Shown here piece after piece: positions 16,502-24,880 of a stretch of 64,000 nt of DNA (position 1 is its first letter; each line of letters starts with the position of its first letter). Made by a program: the position numbers and the translations under genes. Source of the stretch: Nocardioides daeguensis. GTDB taxonomy: Bacteria > Actinomycetota > Actinomycetes > Propionibacteriales > Nocardioidaceae. The notes beneath the pieces were generated by a model. It was given only the letters and a program-made list of their open reading frames with translations, made no database searches and was not told the origin of the DNA. The stretch lies in NCBI RefSeq assembly GCF_019192965.1, contig NZ_JAHTKU010000017.1, positions 62,001 through 126,000 on the forward strand, given 5' to 3'.

Positions 16502-18177
16502 GACGTGGCCACCCCCGGGTTGGCCTGGGACTCGGCCTTGTACGCCTCGAGGTCGAACCCGTGCCGCGCCAGCTCCTGGGCGAGGAAGTTGTCGAGCTTC
16601 CCGGTGGCCACGGCATGGCCGAGCTGGTTGGGGGCGAAGATCGGGGTGGTCGCGTACCCGCGGGCCGCGTCGATGCTGGGCTGGACGACCAGGACCTCCT
16701 CGACCCAACGCTGCTTGCGGAAGGTGCCGTCGTCGTTCGGGACGACCTCCGAGCGCAGGTACATCACGATGTCGATCGCGGCGGCCAGCTTGCTGATCGC
16801 CAGCTCGCGGGTGACCTGCGGGCCCTTCTCCATCGCACAGGAGACGAGCTTCTCGATGGTGTGCTCGGCGCTGCGGGCGTGGGTGGTGCTGATCGAGCCC
16901 GGGCCGGACTCCATCGCCTTGAGCATGTTCCAGACCTCCGGGCCGCGGACCTCGCCGACGATCTGGCGAGCGAGGTTGAACCGGAAGGAGTGGTGGATGG
17001 CCTCCTCGAGGCTGAACTCACCGGCCTGGCGGCCGTCGAGGCCGACCTCACCGGAGCCGGGCCGATGCTCCCAGGCATGGACGATCTTGTGCCGGTCGAC
17101 CAGCTCGTGCAGGTGCAGCTCGAACTCGGTCTCGAAGGTGCCGATCATCTCCCACGGCGGGATGCACGAGCACAGGGCGCGGACCCAGGTGGTCTTACCC
17201 GAGCCCTGGACGCCCGAGACGACGATGCTCTTGCCGGCTCGCACGCAGGCGGCGAGGAAGTCGGCCAGCACCGCGCCGCAGGCCTTGCGGTCGTAGACCA
17301 TCTCGTCCATCGACACCTCGCGCATGCCGTGGCGGCGGATCACCACCGAGGTGTAGGCCATCACCCAGGAGCCGGCCGCGAGCCGCGCTCCCCCGGGCAG
17401 CCGAAGGTCCAGGTGCGGACGGGCCTCAGTGAAGGGCCGGTTCTGCCGAGAGCCGAGGTCGGCGAGGAACTCGCGCAGCTCGTCCTCGGAGTCGGCGATC
17501 GGGTCAGCCTCGACCAGGGTGCCGTCGACCAGCTCGAGCCACACCGAGACCACCGGGCCGCGGGCGATGACGATGATGTTCTCCACGTCCGTGCGCTCGA
17601 CCAGCGGCTGCAGCCGCCCCAGGCCGAACAGCGCGGCCTTGAGGGCGGTCTTGAGTGCCTTCTCCTGGTCCTTGGTCCACGCCGGGCGGCCGGTGGAGAC
17701 GAGCGTTTCGGCCTCGGACTTGATGAGCTCCTCGATCACGTCGAGGCCCATCTGCTCGCGGTCCTCCTCGGTGACGCGGCCGCCTTCCTTGTCGAGCCGG
17801 GCGGTCAGGCGCGAGGAGATCTCGGCGCGGTACTGCGCGATCAGCTCCCAGTCCAGCTCGACCTCGCCCTCCGCTCCCTGGGTGTGGTGGTGCTCCTCCG
17901 GGGTATGCGCGACGAGAGGCCGCAGGCTGAACTCCGACCGAGCCCGCCCCGGCAGCTGCTCCTCGCTGGTCCAGGCGGAGGCGAAGATCGGCAGCGAGGT
18001 CGGGTCGTGGTCCTCCGTGGCCGGCGGGGGCGGGGGCGGCTGGATGTTGCGGCCGCGGGCGAATGGTGAGGTGCGGTCGCTGGTCGCGGCGTGACGTGCC
18101 TCGAGCCACTCGTCGGCGCGCAGCGGGTCGCGGCCGTTGGTCCCGGGCTGGTGTCCGTTGGTGCCGTTGGTGCTCAT
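16498..18177 (-). CDS. tadA: TadA/CpaF-type secretion ATPase
   Basis: This 559-residue ATPase powers pilin assembly. Its N-terminal about 110 residues are disordered (poly-Pro stretch at 47-52). The N-terminal domain spans about 110-290 and the ATPase core follows, with Walker A SGVQGSGKTT (321-330), Walker B RQIVGEVRGPE (404-414) and His-box STTHAR (430-435). Acidic residues in the GTFETEFELHLHEL region match the Asp box. All key residues are intact. The start MSTNGTNGHQ overlaps the TadZ-like stop. Confidence 0.9.
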   Translation of the reverse strand: MSTNGTNGHQPGTNGRDPLRADEWLEARHAATSDRTSPFARGRNIQPPPPPPATEDHDPTSLPIFASAWTSEEQLPGRARSEFSLRPLVAHTPEEHHHTQGAEGEVELDWELIAQYRAEISSRLTARLDKEGGRVTEEDREQMGLDVIEELIKSEAETLVSTGRPAWTKDQEKALKTALKAALFGLGRLQPLVERTDVENIIVIARGPVVSVWLELVDGTLVEADPIADSEDELREFLADLGSRQNRPFTEARPHLDLRLPGGARLAAGSWVMAYTSVVIRRHGMREVSMDEMVYDRKACGAVLADFLAACVRAGKSIVVSGVQGSGKTTWVRALCSCIPPWEMIGTFETEFELHLHELVDRHKIVHAWEHRPGSGEVGLDGRQAGEFSLEEAIHHSFRFNLARQIVGEVRGPEVWNMLKAMESGPGSISTTHARSAEHTIEKLVSCAMEKGPQVTRELAISKLAAAIDIVMYLRSEVVPNDDGTFRKQRWVEEVLVVQPSIDAARGYATTPIFAPNQLGHAVATGKLDNFLAQELARHGFDLEAYKAESQANPGVATS

Positions 18178-19013
18178 GCTCGGCCTCCGTTCGTGGGGGC
18201 GAGGGCGGCTTGGTTGGCGGCGAGGATGGACTGGATGGCCGCGGCGCTGGCCCGGTAGCCGCGCAGCAGGCCGGAGGACTCGAACTTGCGGGGCTTGCGG
18301 GCGCCGTGGGAGTAGACCTCCGCGGCTTCGGGCTCCCAGTCGACCGAGGAGACCACGGGGATCTGCAGGGCCTTGGCGATGTGGCGTGCGGTGTAGGGCC
18401 GGACTCGGGCTCCGGTGGGCACCGTGGGCCAGCGGCGGTCCTCGTCGACGAGGAGGACTCCGAGGCGGGAGAGGCCACCGACCGCGGCGAACTGGGCCCG
18501 CAGGGTCTTGGCCCAGCTGGTCGCACCGGCCAGTGCCGGCAGAGAGTTGCGGGTGACGAGCAGGGTCAGGTCGGCAGCCGCGATGAGCGGCTGGGGCCAT
18601 CCGGCGAGGCCGAGCCGGCCGGCGTCGACGATGACGTCTTGGCCGTTGCTCTCCAGCGCCCGCAGCTGCTCGATGAGCGGATCCCACAGCGGCAGCAGGC
18701 TGGGGGCCTGCTCGTGGGCCCGGATGCCGGGCAGGAACCACGCCGACCGCTCGGCCGGCGCCTCAGGGTCCAGCAGCAGCGTCTCGCGGGGCAGGGCGTC
18801 GGCCAGCGTCCCCTCGCGCAGGGACAGCGCGAGGTTGATCAGCCCGCCGGTTGGCTCCTGGGTGCCGTGGAAGTAGCCGGCGAACACCGCGGACGATCCG
18901 GTCGGGTCGGCGTCGACCAGGAGGACGGGGCGGTGCCAGTTGAGGGTGAGCCCGAGCGCGGTGGTGGAGACGCCGGGCGAGCCGCTCGCGGAGGCCAGGA
19001 CGATCAGCGCCAT
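18174..19013 (-). CDS. TadZ/CpaE-like MinD-family protein
   Basis: This 279-residue SIMIBI-type protein begins MALIVLASASGSPGVSTTAL. The P-loop is of the GSPGVSTT type without the usual lysine, which is common in actinobacterial TadZ-like proteins. It also has LLVDADPTGSS (switch region) and VIVDAGRL (Walker B like). TadZ/CpaE proteins place the Tad machine in the cell (family knowledge). It is 3 bases from the CpaB-like gene and overlaps TadA, consistent with one transcript. Confidence 0.75.
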   Translation of the reverse strand: MALIVLASASGSPGVSTTALGLTLNWHRPVLLVDADPTGSSAVFAGYFHGTQEPTGGLINLALSLREGTLADALPRETLLLDPEAPAERSAWFLPGIRAHEQAPSLLPLWDPLIEQLRALESNGQDVIVDAGRLGLAGWPQPLIAAADLTLLVTRNSLPALAGATSWAKTLRAQFAAVGGLSRLGVLLVDEDRRWPTVPTGARVRPYTARHIAKALQIPVVSSVDWEPEAAEVYSHGARKPRKFESSGLLRGYRASAAAIQSILAANQAALAPTNGGRA

Positions 19014-19016
19014 GGC

Positions 19017-19727
19017 TCAGCGCTCCCGGGCGTCCAGGACGAGCGCCACGCGTCCGGTGGCGGCGCGGGCGGCCAGGTCGGCGGCCTCGCGCTCGGGCAC
19101 CGAGACGTCGACGACGGTCTCCCCCGTCTCCACGATCCGGCTAACACCGACCACGGTGGCCTCGATGGTGACCGGCTCCTCGTCGGTCACCTCGCCCTGG
19201 TCGCCGGGCGTGGTGACGATCCGGACCTCGTCGCCGCTGTAGAGGGGCTCTGAAGGCATCTGGGCGGGCGTGAGGCTGATGCCCACCAGGGACTCCCCCT
19301 CCCCCGGCACCAGGCTGTCGGTGACTGCCTGCTCGGTGAGCAGGGTGCCGGCCCACAGGTCGACGGCCGCGCGGCTGCCCTCGAGCTCGGCCTTCTGACT
19401 GCCGGGAACCGGGGTCAGCGCCGGGTCGACGCTGACCCGCACGACGGCGAGGTCGCCGGCCTCGATGGTCTCGCCGCGCTTGATGTCGCTGCTGACGACG
19501 AGGACCTCTTGGGTGTCGTTGACCGAGGTGAACGCGAACGCGGTCCCCAGGCCGCCGGCAGCAACAAGGGCCGCGCAGAGTGCCAGGACCCAACGACTGC
19601 GGCGGCGCCTCAGCCGTGGGAAGTGGTTGTGGTCGGGAGGTGCCATGATACTGGCGCGCTTCTCGTCCCGTGGTTGTTGAGCAGTGTTCATCGACACGGA
19701 TCCCGAGTCCTCTCCTGTCTCGATCAC
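19017..19727 (-). CDS. CpaB/RcpC-like SAF-domain protein
   Basis: A protein of up to 236 residues with one hydrophobic segment (RWVLALCAALVAAGGLGTAF) followed by a SAF domain (VVSSDIKRGETIEAGDLAVV) and a C-terminal extracytoplasmic domain ending TGRVALVLDARER. RcpC/CpaB proteins belong to the outer part of the Tad machine or bind the wall. The start is uncertain: GTG 19727, ATG 19691 and ATG 19646 are in frame and none has an ideal SD. It is first in the Tad train, downstream of the 19771-19802 palindrome. Confidence 0.7.
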   Translation of the reverse strand: MIETGEDSGSVSMNTAQQPRDEKRASIMAPPDHNHFPRLRRRRSRWVLALCAALVAAGGLGTAFAFTSVNDTQEVLVVSSDIKRGETIEAGDLAVVRVSVDPALTPVPGSQKAELEGSRAAVDLWAGTLLTEQAVTDSLVPGEGESLVGISLTPAQMPSEPLYSGDEVRIVTTPGDQGEVTDEEPVTIEATVVGVSRIVETGETVVDVSVPEREAADLAARAATGRVALVLDARER

Positions 19728-19770
19728 CTACGTGTCAAGACGTGCCGGGAGCGGTCATCGCCAACCCGAC

Positions 19771-19802
19771 TCGATAGAAAAACACTAGTGCATTTCTATC
19801 GA
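19771..19802. promoter_or_regulatory. 32-bp palindrome upstream of the Tad operon
   Basis: Perfect arms TCGATAGAAA (19771-19780) and TTTCTATCGA (19793-19802) enclose a 12-base core whose centre is the palindrome CACTAGTG (19783-19790). The site is 44 bases before the first possible start of the Tad operon and sits in AT-richer DNA. ACACTAGT recurs at 20471-20478, directly before the start of the XRE regulator, so an operator for that regulator is plausible. Confidence 0.5.
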
Positions 19803-19872
19803 CCGGATCGTCATCCACAACTGACCGATTCCGAGATGTCATCGCCCGAGTCCTGACGGGACTGGTTGCGTG

Positions 19873-19898
19873 GCTCAGTCCCCCCGATGGGACTGAGC
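19873..19898. terminator. Hairpin between XRE gene and Tad operon
   Basis: Perfect 10-bp stem GCTCAGTCCC (19873-19882) / GGGACTGAGC (19889-19898) with a 6-base loop, 117 bases after the XRE stop on the minus strand. There is no U-run on either side. It may still end the XRE transcript so that the Tad operon has its own promoter. Confidence 0.4.
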
Positions 19899-20014
19899 GC
19901 TTGCACGCACCGAACGCCCAGGTCCATGGGACCACAGATCATGCGGACTTTCCGGTAGGAATTTCCACTTGTGGATTACGGACAAACTCAGGAGCCACCC
20001 GCTCGTGTGGGTCG

Positions 20015-20461
20015 CTAGACCTGCCCGCGCCGAAGGCGCTGCTGCCGGGCTTCTTGGAAGGCCGTGGCGACGACGTCAACAGTGTCCGCTAACCCACGCG
20101 CGAGGCTCTCAAGCTGCGTGGCTGCTGGGAGTCGGGTCCAACGGCCTTGCTCCCAGGCGTAGTAGGTCGGCACAGCCACGTTGACGGCCGCAGCCAGCTC
20201 GGGCACCGTCAGCCCGGCGTTCAAACGCAGTGCCCTGAGATCAGGAACCTCACCGTCTAGGTGAATGAGACGAAGGGTCGGGATGTCGAGGGCTCGAGCA
20301 AGCTTCACCAAGAAATCCGGCCTAGGGACCGACGCGCCCAGCTCCCATCGAGATATGCGCTCCCCACCGGCGGCACCAACGAGACGCGCCAACTCATGCT
20401 GGGTCAAGCCTGCCTTCTCGCGGGCGGCGCGCAGCACTGAGGGGTCGAGTCCGGAAACCAT
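20015..20461 (-). CDS. XRE-family regulator with two tandem HTH domains
   Basis: This 148-residue protein has HTH 1 at about 7-60 (LRAAREKAGLTQHELARLVG with RISRWELG) and HTH 2 at about 75-125 (LRALRLNAGLTVPELAAAVN with YYAWEQGRW). Two complete Cro/CI-type domains in one chain suggest binding to a long or two-part operator as a single unit. It is encoded upstream of the Tad operon in the same direction with a 290-bp gap. The promoter region carries ACACTAGT, also found in the centre of the 32-bp palindrome. The ATG at 20461 is the first start of the frame. Confidence 0.8.
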   Translation of the reverse strand: MVSGLDPSVLRAAREKAGLTQHELARLVGAAGGERISRWELGASVPRPDFLVKLARALDIPTLRLIHLDGEVPDLRALRLNAGLTVPELAAAVNVAVPTYYAWEQGRWTRLPAATQLESLARGLADTVDVVATAFQEARQQRLRRGQV

Positions 20462-20746
20462 CGCTGACAGACACTAGTCGCAGCATGCGGGGAGCCGCCG
20501 CCGCGAATCTCCTCATCGTTGAACGACCCCCGAGTCCGCCCGTCTCCGCAAGCCGTGTCGTCATGCGAATCATCGGGGTCGGCTGCAGGACGTGCGTCCC
20601 TGAAGGCGCGCAGAAGCACCGGGGCCAACGCCGGGACCGCCTGGCTCGCCCTCCAGGACTTCTCAACAGAACACATGCTCCCCCGCTCTACACCCAACTT
20701 CTGACGGGCCCGCGAAGTCGATGGGCAAGGCGAAAGGCTTCGGTCC
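20462..20746. other. Intergenic, no supported gene
   Basis: About 285 bases between the XRE and TetR genes. Short frames on both strands lack family resemblance and natural composition. It must hold the XRE promoter near 20470. Nothing else is seen. Confidence 0.4.
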
Positions 20747-21418
20747 TCAAGGGACGGTGAGCAAACTGTCGTTGTCGATCGCGAGCCCGACACTCTGGGC
20801 GAGGTCGCGCATGACCAACCAAACTTGGTGGGCGATACGGGTGACGACCTCATCCTGGGACTCGTCGTGGTGGTCGAGCCACCAAATGATGCCCGCATCG
20901 ACCATGCCCATCAGCCCCGCCATGACGCCGTCGGGCGGTTCAACCTGGACGTCAGGGGTGCGCAAGTACGCCGAAGCTGCGGCCACCACCTCTCCCAGGA
21001 ATCGCGTGCGCCCCAGCCGAGCCCGATGAGTTGCCTTGGTCTGCTGGCGAGCGGCCATGAATCGATACAGGTTCGGATTCTCTGCAGCCCACCTCACAGC
21101 GGCCGCGATCACACCTTCAATGATCGCTGGCGCGGTGCCGCTGTGCCGCATCGCGGGACGCACGGTCTCGATTAGCTGGGTAGCGGCAAATCGCAGCACC
21201 TCGCTCTCGAGGTCGTCCTTGCTGTCGAAGTGGCGATAAACGTGAGGTCTCGCCACCCCGGCTCGCTCGGCAATCTGGGCGGTGCCTACCCCTGCGCCAT
21301 ATTGCTCGATCGCACCAGCCGCAGCGACCACGATCTGCTCGCGTCGTGGGGCGCGGTGGGAGTCGTGCGCAGTCGATCGACGCACGACCGCCGTGTCCAC
21401 CCACTTCGCGACATCCAC
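20747..21418 (-). CDS. TetR-family regulator of the adjacent acyl-CoA dehydrogenase
   Basis: This 223-residue protein has a typical TetR HTH (about 27-75: REQIVVAAAGAIEQYGAG ... IAERAGVARPHVYRHFDSKDDL) and an all-helical C-terminal ligand domain. It diverges from the acyl-CoA dehydrogenase gene at 21514, and the shared 95-bp region contains two 15-bp palindromic sites. It is probably a repressor released by an acyl-CoA or fatty acid, by analogy with FadR/KstR-type regulators. Confidence 0.85.
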   Translation of the reverse strand: MDVAKWVDTAVVRRSTAHDSHRAPRREQIVVAAAGAIEQYGAGVGTAQIAERAGVARPHVYRHFDSKDDLESEVLRFAATQLIETVRPAMRHSGTAPAIIEGVIAAAVRWAAENPNLYRFMAARQQTKATHRARLGRTRFLGEVVAAASAYLRTPDVQVEPPDGVMAGLMGMVDAGIIWWLDHHDESQDEVVTRIAHQVWLVMRDLAQSVGLAIDNDSLLTVP

Positions 21419-21448
21419 GGCCGCAATCTAACCCATCGCACTAGCGCC

Positions 21449-21486
21449 GGTACAACCTGTACCCGTAGGGTGGTACAGGTTGTACC
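21449..21486. promoter_or_regulatory. Double operator between TetR and acyl-CoA dehydrogenase
   Basis: GGTACAACCTGTACC (21449-21463) and its exact reverse complement GGTACAGGTTGTACC (21472-21486) are 8 bases apart. Each is itself a palindrome with arms GGTACA/TGTACC. This is a classic TetR arrangement and covers the promoters of both divergent genes. Confidence 0.75.
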
Positions 21487-21513
21487 CGCACCCACGACCC
21501 CCTTGGAGGACCC

Positions 21514-22671
21514 ATGCCCGGCCGCCGCTCGCCCTGGATGACCCAGGACCTCGACGACTTCCGCGATCTCGCCCGAACCTTCTGCGAGAAGGAGATCAAG
21601 CCCAACATCGACCGCTTCATCAAGAACAAGCGCGTCGACCGCGAGCTCTGGACACAAGCGGGCAAGCTCGGTCTGCTGTGCACGTCCATTCCGGAGGAGT
21701 ACGGCGGCGGCGGCGGCAACTTCTATCACGAGGCGATTCTGATCGAGGAGCAGGCGCGCGTCGGCGACAGCAGTTGGGGCGCGTCGCTGCACAGTGGCAT
21801 CGTCGCGCACTACCTGCTGCACTACGGCACCGAGGAGCAGCAGCAGGAGTGGCTTCCCAAGATGGCATCCGGCGAGGTCGTCACCGCTATCGCGATGACC
21901 GAGCCCGGCACTGGGTCGGATCTGCAGGGAATCAAGACCCGTGCCATTCGCGATGGCGATGACTACGTCATCAATGGCGCCAAGACGTTCATTACCAATG
22001 GCTACCACGCGGATATGGTTCTGCTGGCCTGCAAGACCAATCCTGACGAGGCCGCGGCCGGCGTCTCGCTGGTCATCGTGCCGACCAGCTCCGAGGGCTT
22101 TCGGCGCGGCCGGGTGCTGGACAAGATTGGCCTCAAGGGACAAGACACCTGCGAGCTGTTCTTCGACGACGTGCGCGTCCCGGCCAGCAACCTGCTGGGC
22201 GCCGAGGAGGGTCAGGGCTTCATTCAGCTCATGATGCAGCTCCCTCAGGAGCGCCTCCTCGTCGCCGTCAGTTGCGCCGCATCGATGGATCTGATGCTCG
22301 ATCTCACGCATGAGTACACGTTGTCGCGCGAGGCGTTCGGCAAGCCGATCTTCGGGTTTCAAAACACGAAGTTCAAGCTTGCCGAGGTTGCCACCGAGGC
22401 CCGCGTGACACGCGCCTTCGTCGACGAATGCATCTCCCTTCATGTGCAGGGTGGGCTCGACATCCCGACCGCTGCAATGGCGAAGTATTGGGCTTCGGAG
22501 CGTGCTCAACAGGTGGCCGACACGTGCCTGCAACTCCACGGCGGCTACGGCTACATGGAGGAGTACCCGATTGCGCGAGCGTGGACCGACCTGCGGATCA
22601 GTCAGATCTACGCCGGTACCACCGAGATCATGAAGGAGATCATCGCCCGGTCTCTGCCCAAGCCCAGCTGA
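21514..22671 (+). CDS. Acyl-CoA dehydrogenase
   Basis: This 385-residue protein has the normal family length. The N-terminal helical domain is followed by the beta domain with AMTEPGTGSDLQGIKTRA (FAD/substrate signature). The C-terminal helical domain has QLHGGYGYMEEYPIARAW, which holds the catalytic glutamate region (EEYP). It oxidises acyl-CoA to enoyl-CoA with electron transfer to ETF. A good SD (TTGGAGGACCC) precedes the ATG. Regulation by the divergent TetR is likely. Confidence 0.9.
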   Translation: MPGRRSPWMTQDLDDFRDLARTFCEKEIKPNIDRFIKNKRVDRELWTQAGKLGLLCTSIPEEYGGGGGNFYHEAILIEEQARVGDSSWGASLHSGIVAHYLLHYGTEEQQQEWLPKMASGEVVTAIAMTEPGTGSDLQGIKTRAIRDGDDYVINGAKTFITNGYHADMVLLACKTNPDEAAAGVSLVIVPTSSEGFRRGRVLDKIGLKGQDTCELFFDDVRVPASNLLGAEEGQGFIQLMMQLPQERLLVAVSCAASMDLMLDLTHEYTLSREAFGKPIFGFQNTKFKLAEVATEARVTRAFVDECISLHVQGGLDIPTAAMAKYWASERAQQVADTCLQLHGGYGYMEEYPIARAWTDLRISQIYAGTTEIMKEIIARSLPKPS

Positions 22672-22799
22672 CTTGGGTCTCGACTCGCGCGTTCGCAACG
22701 CCTCACCTGGGATCGGACGGTGTTTGCCGCGTCGGTGGCGCAAGAGAATGGTGAGTGGACGTGCGGGGGGTGTTTGCCAGCCTTGGTCGGCCAGCGAAA

Positions 22800-22815
22800 G
22801 CCCGAGTTTTCGGGC
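22800..22815 (-). terminator. Short terminator after the cyclase gene
   Basis: Stem GCCCGA (22800-22805) / TCGGGC (22810-22815) with loop GTTT, read on the minus strand and followed by TTTCGC, immediately after the cyclase stop at 22817. Confidence 0.45.
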
Positions 22816-22816
22816 C

Positions 22817-23653
22817 TCAAGCGCAGCGCACCCACCACAGTTGATGGACCCCGGACAGGCCCTTGAGGTCGGTCCGGGGTCCCGGCTCTAGGTCGAACTC
22901 CAAGTCGGAATCCGCGACCTCGCCCAGGCAGCGCCGCAAGTCGTCCGACACGACGACTTGGCCGCCTGCGGCGTGTCCCGCCACCCGGGCAGCCATCGCC
23001 ACGTTGCGGCCAAAGTAGTCGCCGCCCCTGGCCACTACCGCGCCGACGTGGAGACCGATTCGGTCCTTGACCTGCGTATGCCGCAGTTCGCTCGCCGTCA
23101 ACGAGTCGAGCCTGCGCTGGATGTCGATCGCTGCTCGCACACCGTCGACCGGTCCGCGGAAGACGACCATGAAGCCGTCGCCCTGCGTCTTGACAACGTG
23201 GCCACGGTGACGACGTATCTGCTCGCGAACGATGCGGTCGTGATCCCCGAGCAGCCGCACCCACTCATCGTCACCAAGCCGCTCGTTGTGAAGGGTCGAG
23301 TCCTCGATGTCGGAGAAGAAGATCGTGACGGTGCCGTCGGGTGCCGCGTTACGCAGGATCGTCGCACGGTCCTCGGTCACCCACCGGGTGATGTCCTCGA
23401 TTGAGGAGACGAGAAGACCGCTGATTCCGCCTTCGCGGACACGGGTCGCAGTCTCAACCACCGCCTTCACCGCCATCCCGGTGACCCGGCGGCTGCGTGA
23501 CCCGGTGCTCCCTACGAGTTCGCTCTCAAGCTCGGCAACCCGGCCTCGGGCCCTTCGCAGTTGTAGCCGCGATACAACTAGGGAGAGGAGTGTCAGCGTC
23601 AGCAGCCCGGTTAGACCGACGATGGCGGCAAGCTCGACGGGCACGGTACTCAC
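22817..23653 (-). CDS. Membrane-anchored class III adenylate/guanylate cyclase
   Basis: About 278 residues from a GTG at 23653; an upstream ATG at 23779 is possible but adds an unlikely Arg-rich head. One hydrophobic segment at about 5-28 is followed by a coiled linker and a cyclase homology domain. Metal-binding aspartates lie in FFSDIEDST and TQGDGFM, and transition-state residues in GRNVAMAARV. It makes a cyclic nucleotide (cAMP most likely) at the membrane. It stands alone, convergent with the acyl-CoA dehydrogenase. Confidence 0.8.
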   Translation of the reverse strand: MSTVPVELAAIVGLTGLLTLTLLSLVVSRLQLRRARGRVAELESELVGSTGSRSRRVTGMAVKAVVETATRVREGGISGLLVSSIEDITRWVTEDRATILRNAAPDGTVTIFFSDIEDSTLHNERLGDDEWVRLLGDHDRIVREQIRRHRGHVVKTQGDGFMVVFRGPVDGVRAAIDIQRRLDSLTASELRHTQVKDRIGLHVGAVVARGGDYFGRNVAMAARVAGHAAGGQVVVSDDLRRCLGEVADSDLEFDLEPGPRTDLKGLSGVHQLWWVRCA

Positions 23654-23866
23654 CGATCCCCACGGGGGCGGCTGTGCCGGGCCAGGATCGTGACCCGAAG
23701 TCCGGCCGCGGCCGGCGTTCGCACTGACCGACTGCCGGTCGGCTCGACGAAGAGGCGGCCAACCACGCCCGCGTCGCATCCTGATATCGCAACTGCTGCC
23801 CGTGGCGAGTTATCCCGCGCTCGTCGGTACCCCATGACCCATCGCGCCGAAACCGACGCCTGGCGA

Positions 23867-24553
23867 TCAGTCCGCACGCTGCCCGCCTTCCAGCTCCTCA
23901 ACCATCTGCCCCAGAGTGTCGGCGAGTCGTCGTGTACCATCGCGGACCGCCTCCGGCTCAAGTCCGCGCTGCCTTAGGTCGGTCAGGTTTAGGGGGCGAC
24001 CGACGTTGATGGTGACAGTGGGCCGCTTGAGCAGCCGCGGGCGCCGGCTATAGGCGGGCAGGATGTCCTGGGCACCTCGCTGCGCCACCGGAATGAGTGG
24101 TGCCCCGGACTCGAGCGCCAGCCGCACAGCTCCTGTCTTCAGATTCAGCAGGCGGCCGTCACGGTCTTTCGTGATCGATCCTTCGGGATAGACCACGAGA
24201 AGTGCACCGCCGCGAAGCGCAGTCAAGGCGGCGCCGAATCCGTCGCCGCCATGCGAGCGATCCACCTCCACGTGCCCGGCGGCTCGGAACCACCGCCCGA
24301 CAATGCCCTCTCCGAACAGACTGCTCTTGGCCAGAAATGCCGGCGTCCTGCCTTGCGCGAGCACCATCTCGGCGATGAGCAATGGGTCCACATGAGACAC
24401 GTGGTTCGCGGCAAGCACCACCCCGCCGCTTGGTGGGATCTGGTCAAGTCCACGCCAGTCCCGACGTCGCACCAGAATCAGCACGGGCTTGCAGACCAAG
24501 AAGGCCACCCACCACGCCACGCCCCAGTCAGGTCGCGTTCCCGGCGACATCAC
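23867..24553 (-). CDS. 1-acyl-glycerol-3-phosphate acyltransferase (PlsC family)
   Basis: This 228-residue protein has the family motifs in order: NHVSHVDP (HX4D catalytic pair, about 52-59), FLAKSSLFGEG, YPEGSITKD (acceptor binding, about 121-129) and PLIPVAQRGAQDILP. It transfers an acyl group to lysophosphatidic acid or a related lipid at the membrane. There is one N-terminal hydrophobic segment (VAWWVAFLVCKPVLILV). It is monocistronic here. The substrate cannot be read from sequence. Confidence 0.85.
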   Translation of the reverse strand: MMSPGTRPDWGVAWWVAFLVCKPVLILVRRRDWRGLDQIPPSGGVVLAANHVSHVDPLLIAEMVLAQGRTPAFLAKSSLFGEGIVGRWFRAAGHVEVDRSHGGDGFGAALTALRGGALLVVYPEGSITKDRDGRLLNLKTGAVRLALESGAPLIPVAQRGAQDILPAYSRRPRLLKRPTVTINVGRPLNLTDLRQRGLEPEAVRDGTRRLADTLGQMVEELEGGQRAD

Positions 24554-24880
24554 CGAATTCCCGCCATGGGCTGGGTCCAGAGGTAGTCGGTGCTCACGTC
24601 GGTGCCGGTCATGTGATCATCTCCGATGTCGCCGTCATGCGGCGCACCGCAAATCCTGCACAAGAGCCTGCCCTCGGGAATGAGTGCAGACCTGAGTCGG
24701 TCAGCCCCCGCTCCTCGATGCCAATCCCGGCCGCAGTAGCCGTACCGCACGGGCGGCGCTCTCCCAGTCGCATCCGCCAGCCGTCCTCCGCGAACTCGCG
24801 GTGGCGTTCGCGATCGGTCCTCAGCGCAGATGACCAGCCGGCATAGCCCCGCGAACCTCGGGATGTCGCCTCAACGATCC
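24554..24880. other. Intergenic, no supported gene
   Basis: About 327 bases between the PlsC and thioesterase genes. A 66-residue minus-strand frame (24550-24750) contains CRICGAPHDGD, but it overlaps the PlsC start and has no other support. Nothing else is seen. Confidence 0.4.

Noticed and set aside
20404..20898. 164-codon minus-strand frame between XRE and TetR genes
   Set aside because: It overlaps both well-supported genes and has no domain or start signal.
24550..24750. 66-residue frame with CRICGAPHDGD, zinc-ribbon-like
   Set aside because: Only one cysteine pair, overlaps the PlsC start, no SD and no neighbour support.
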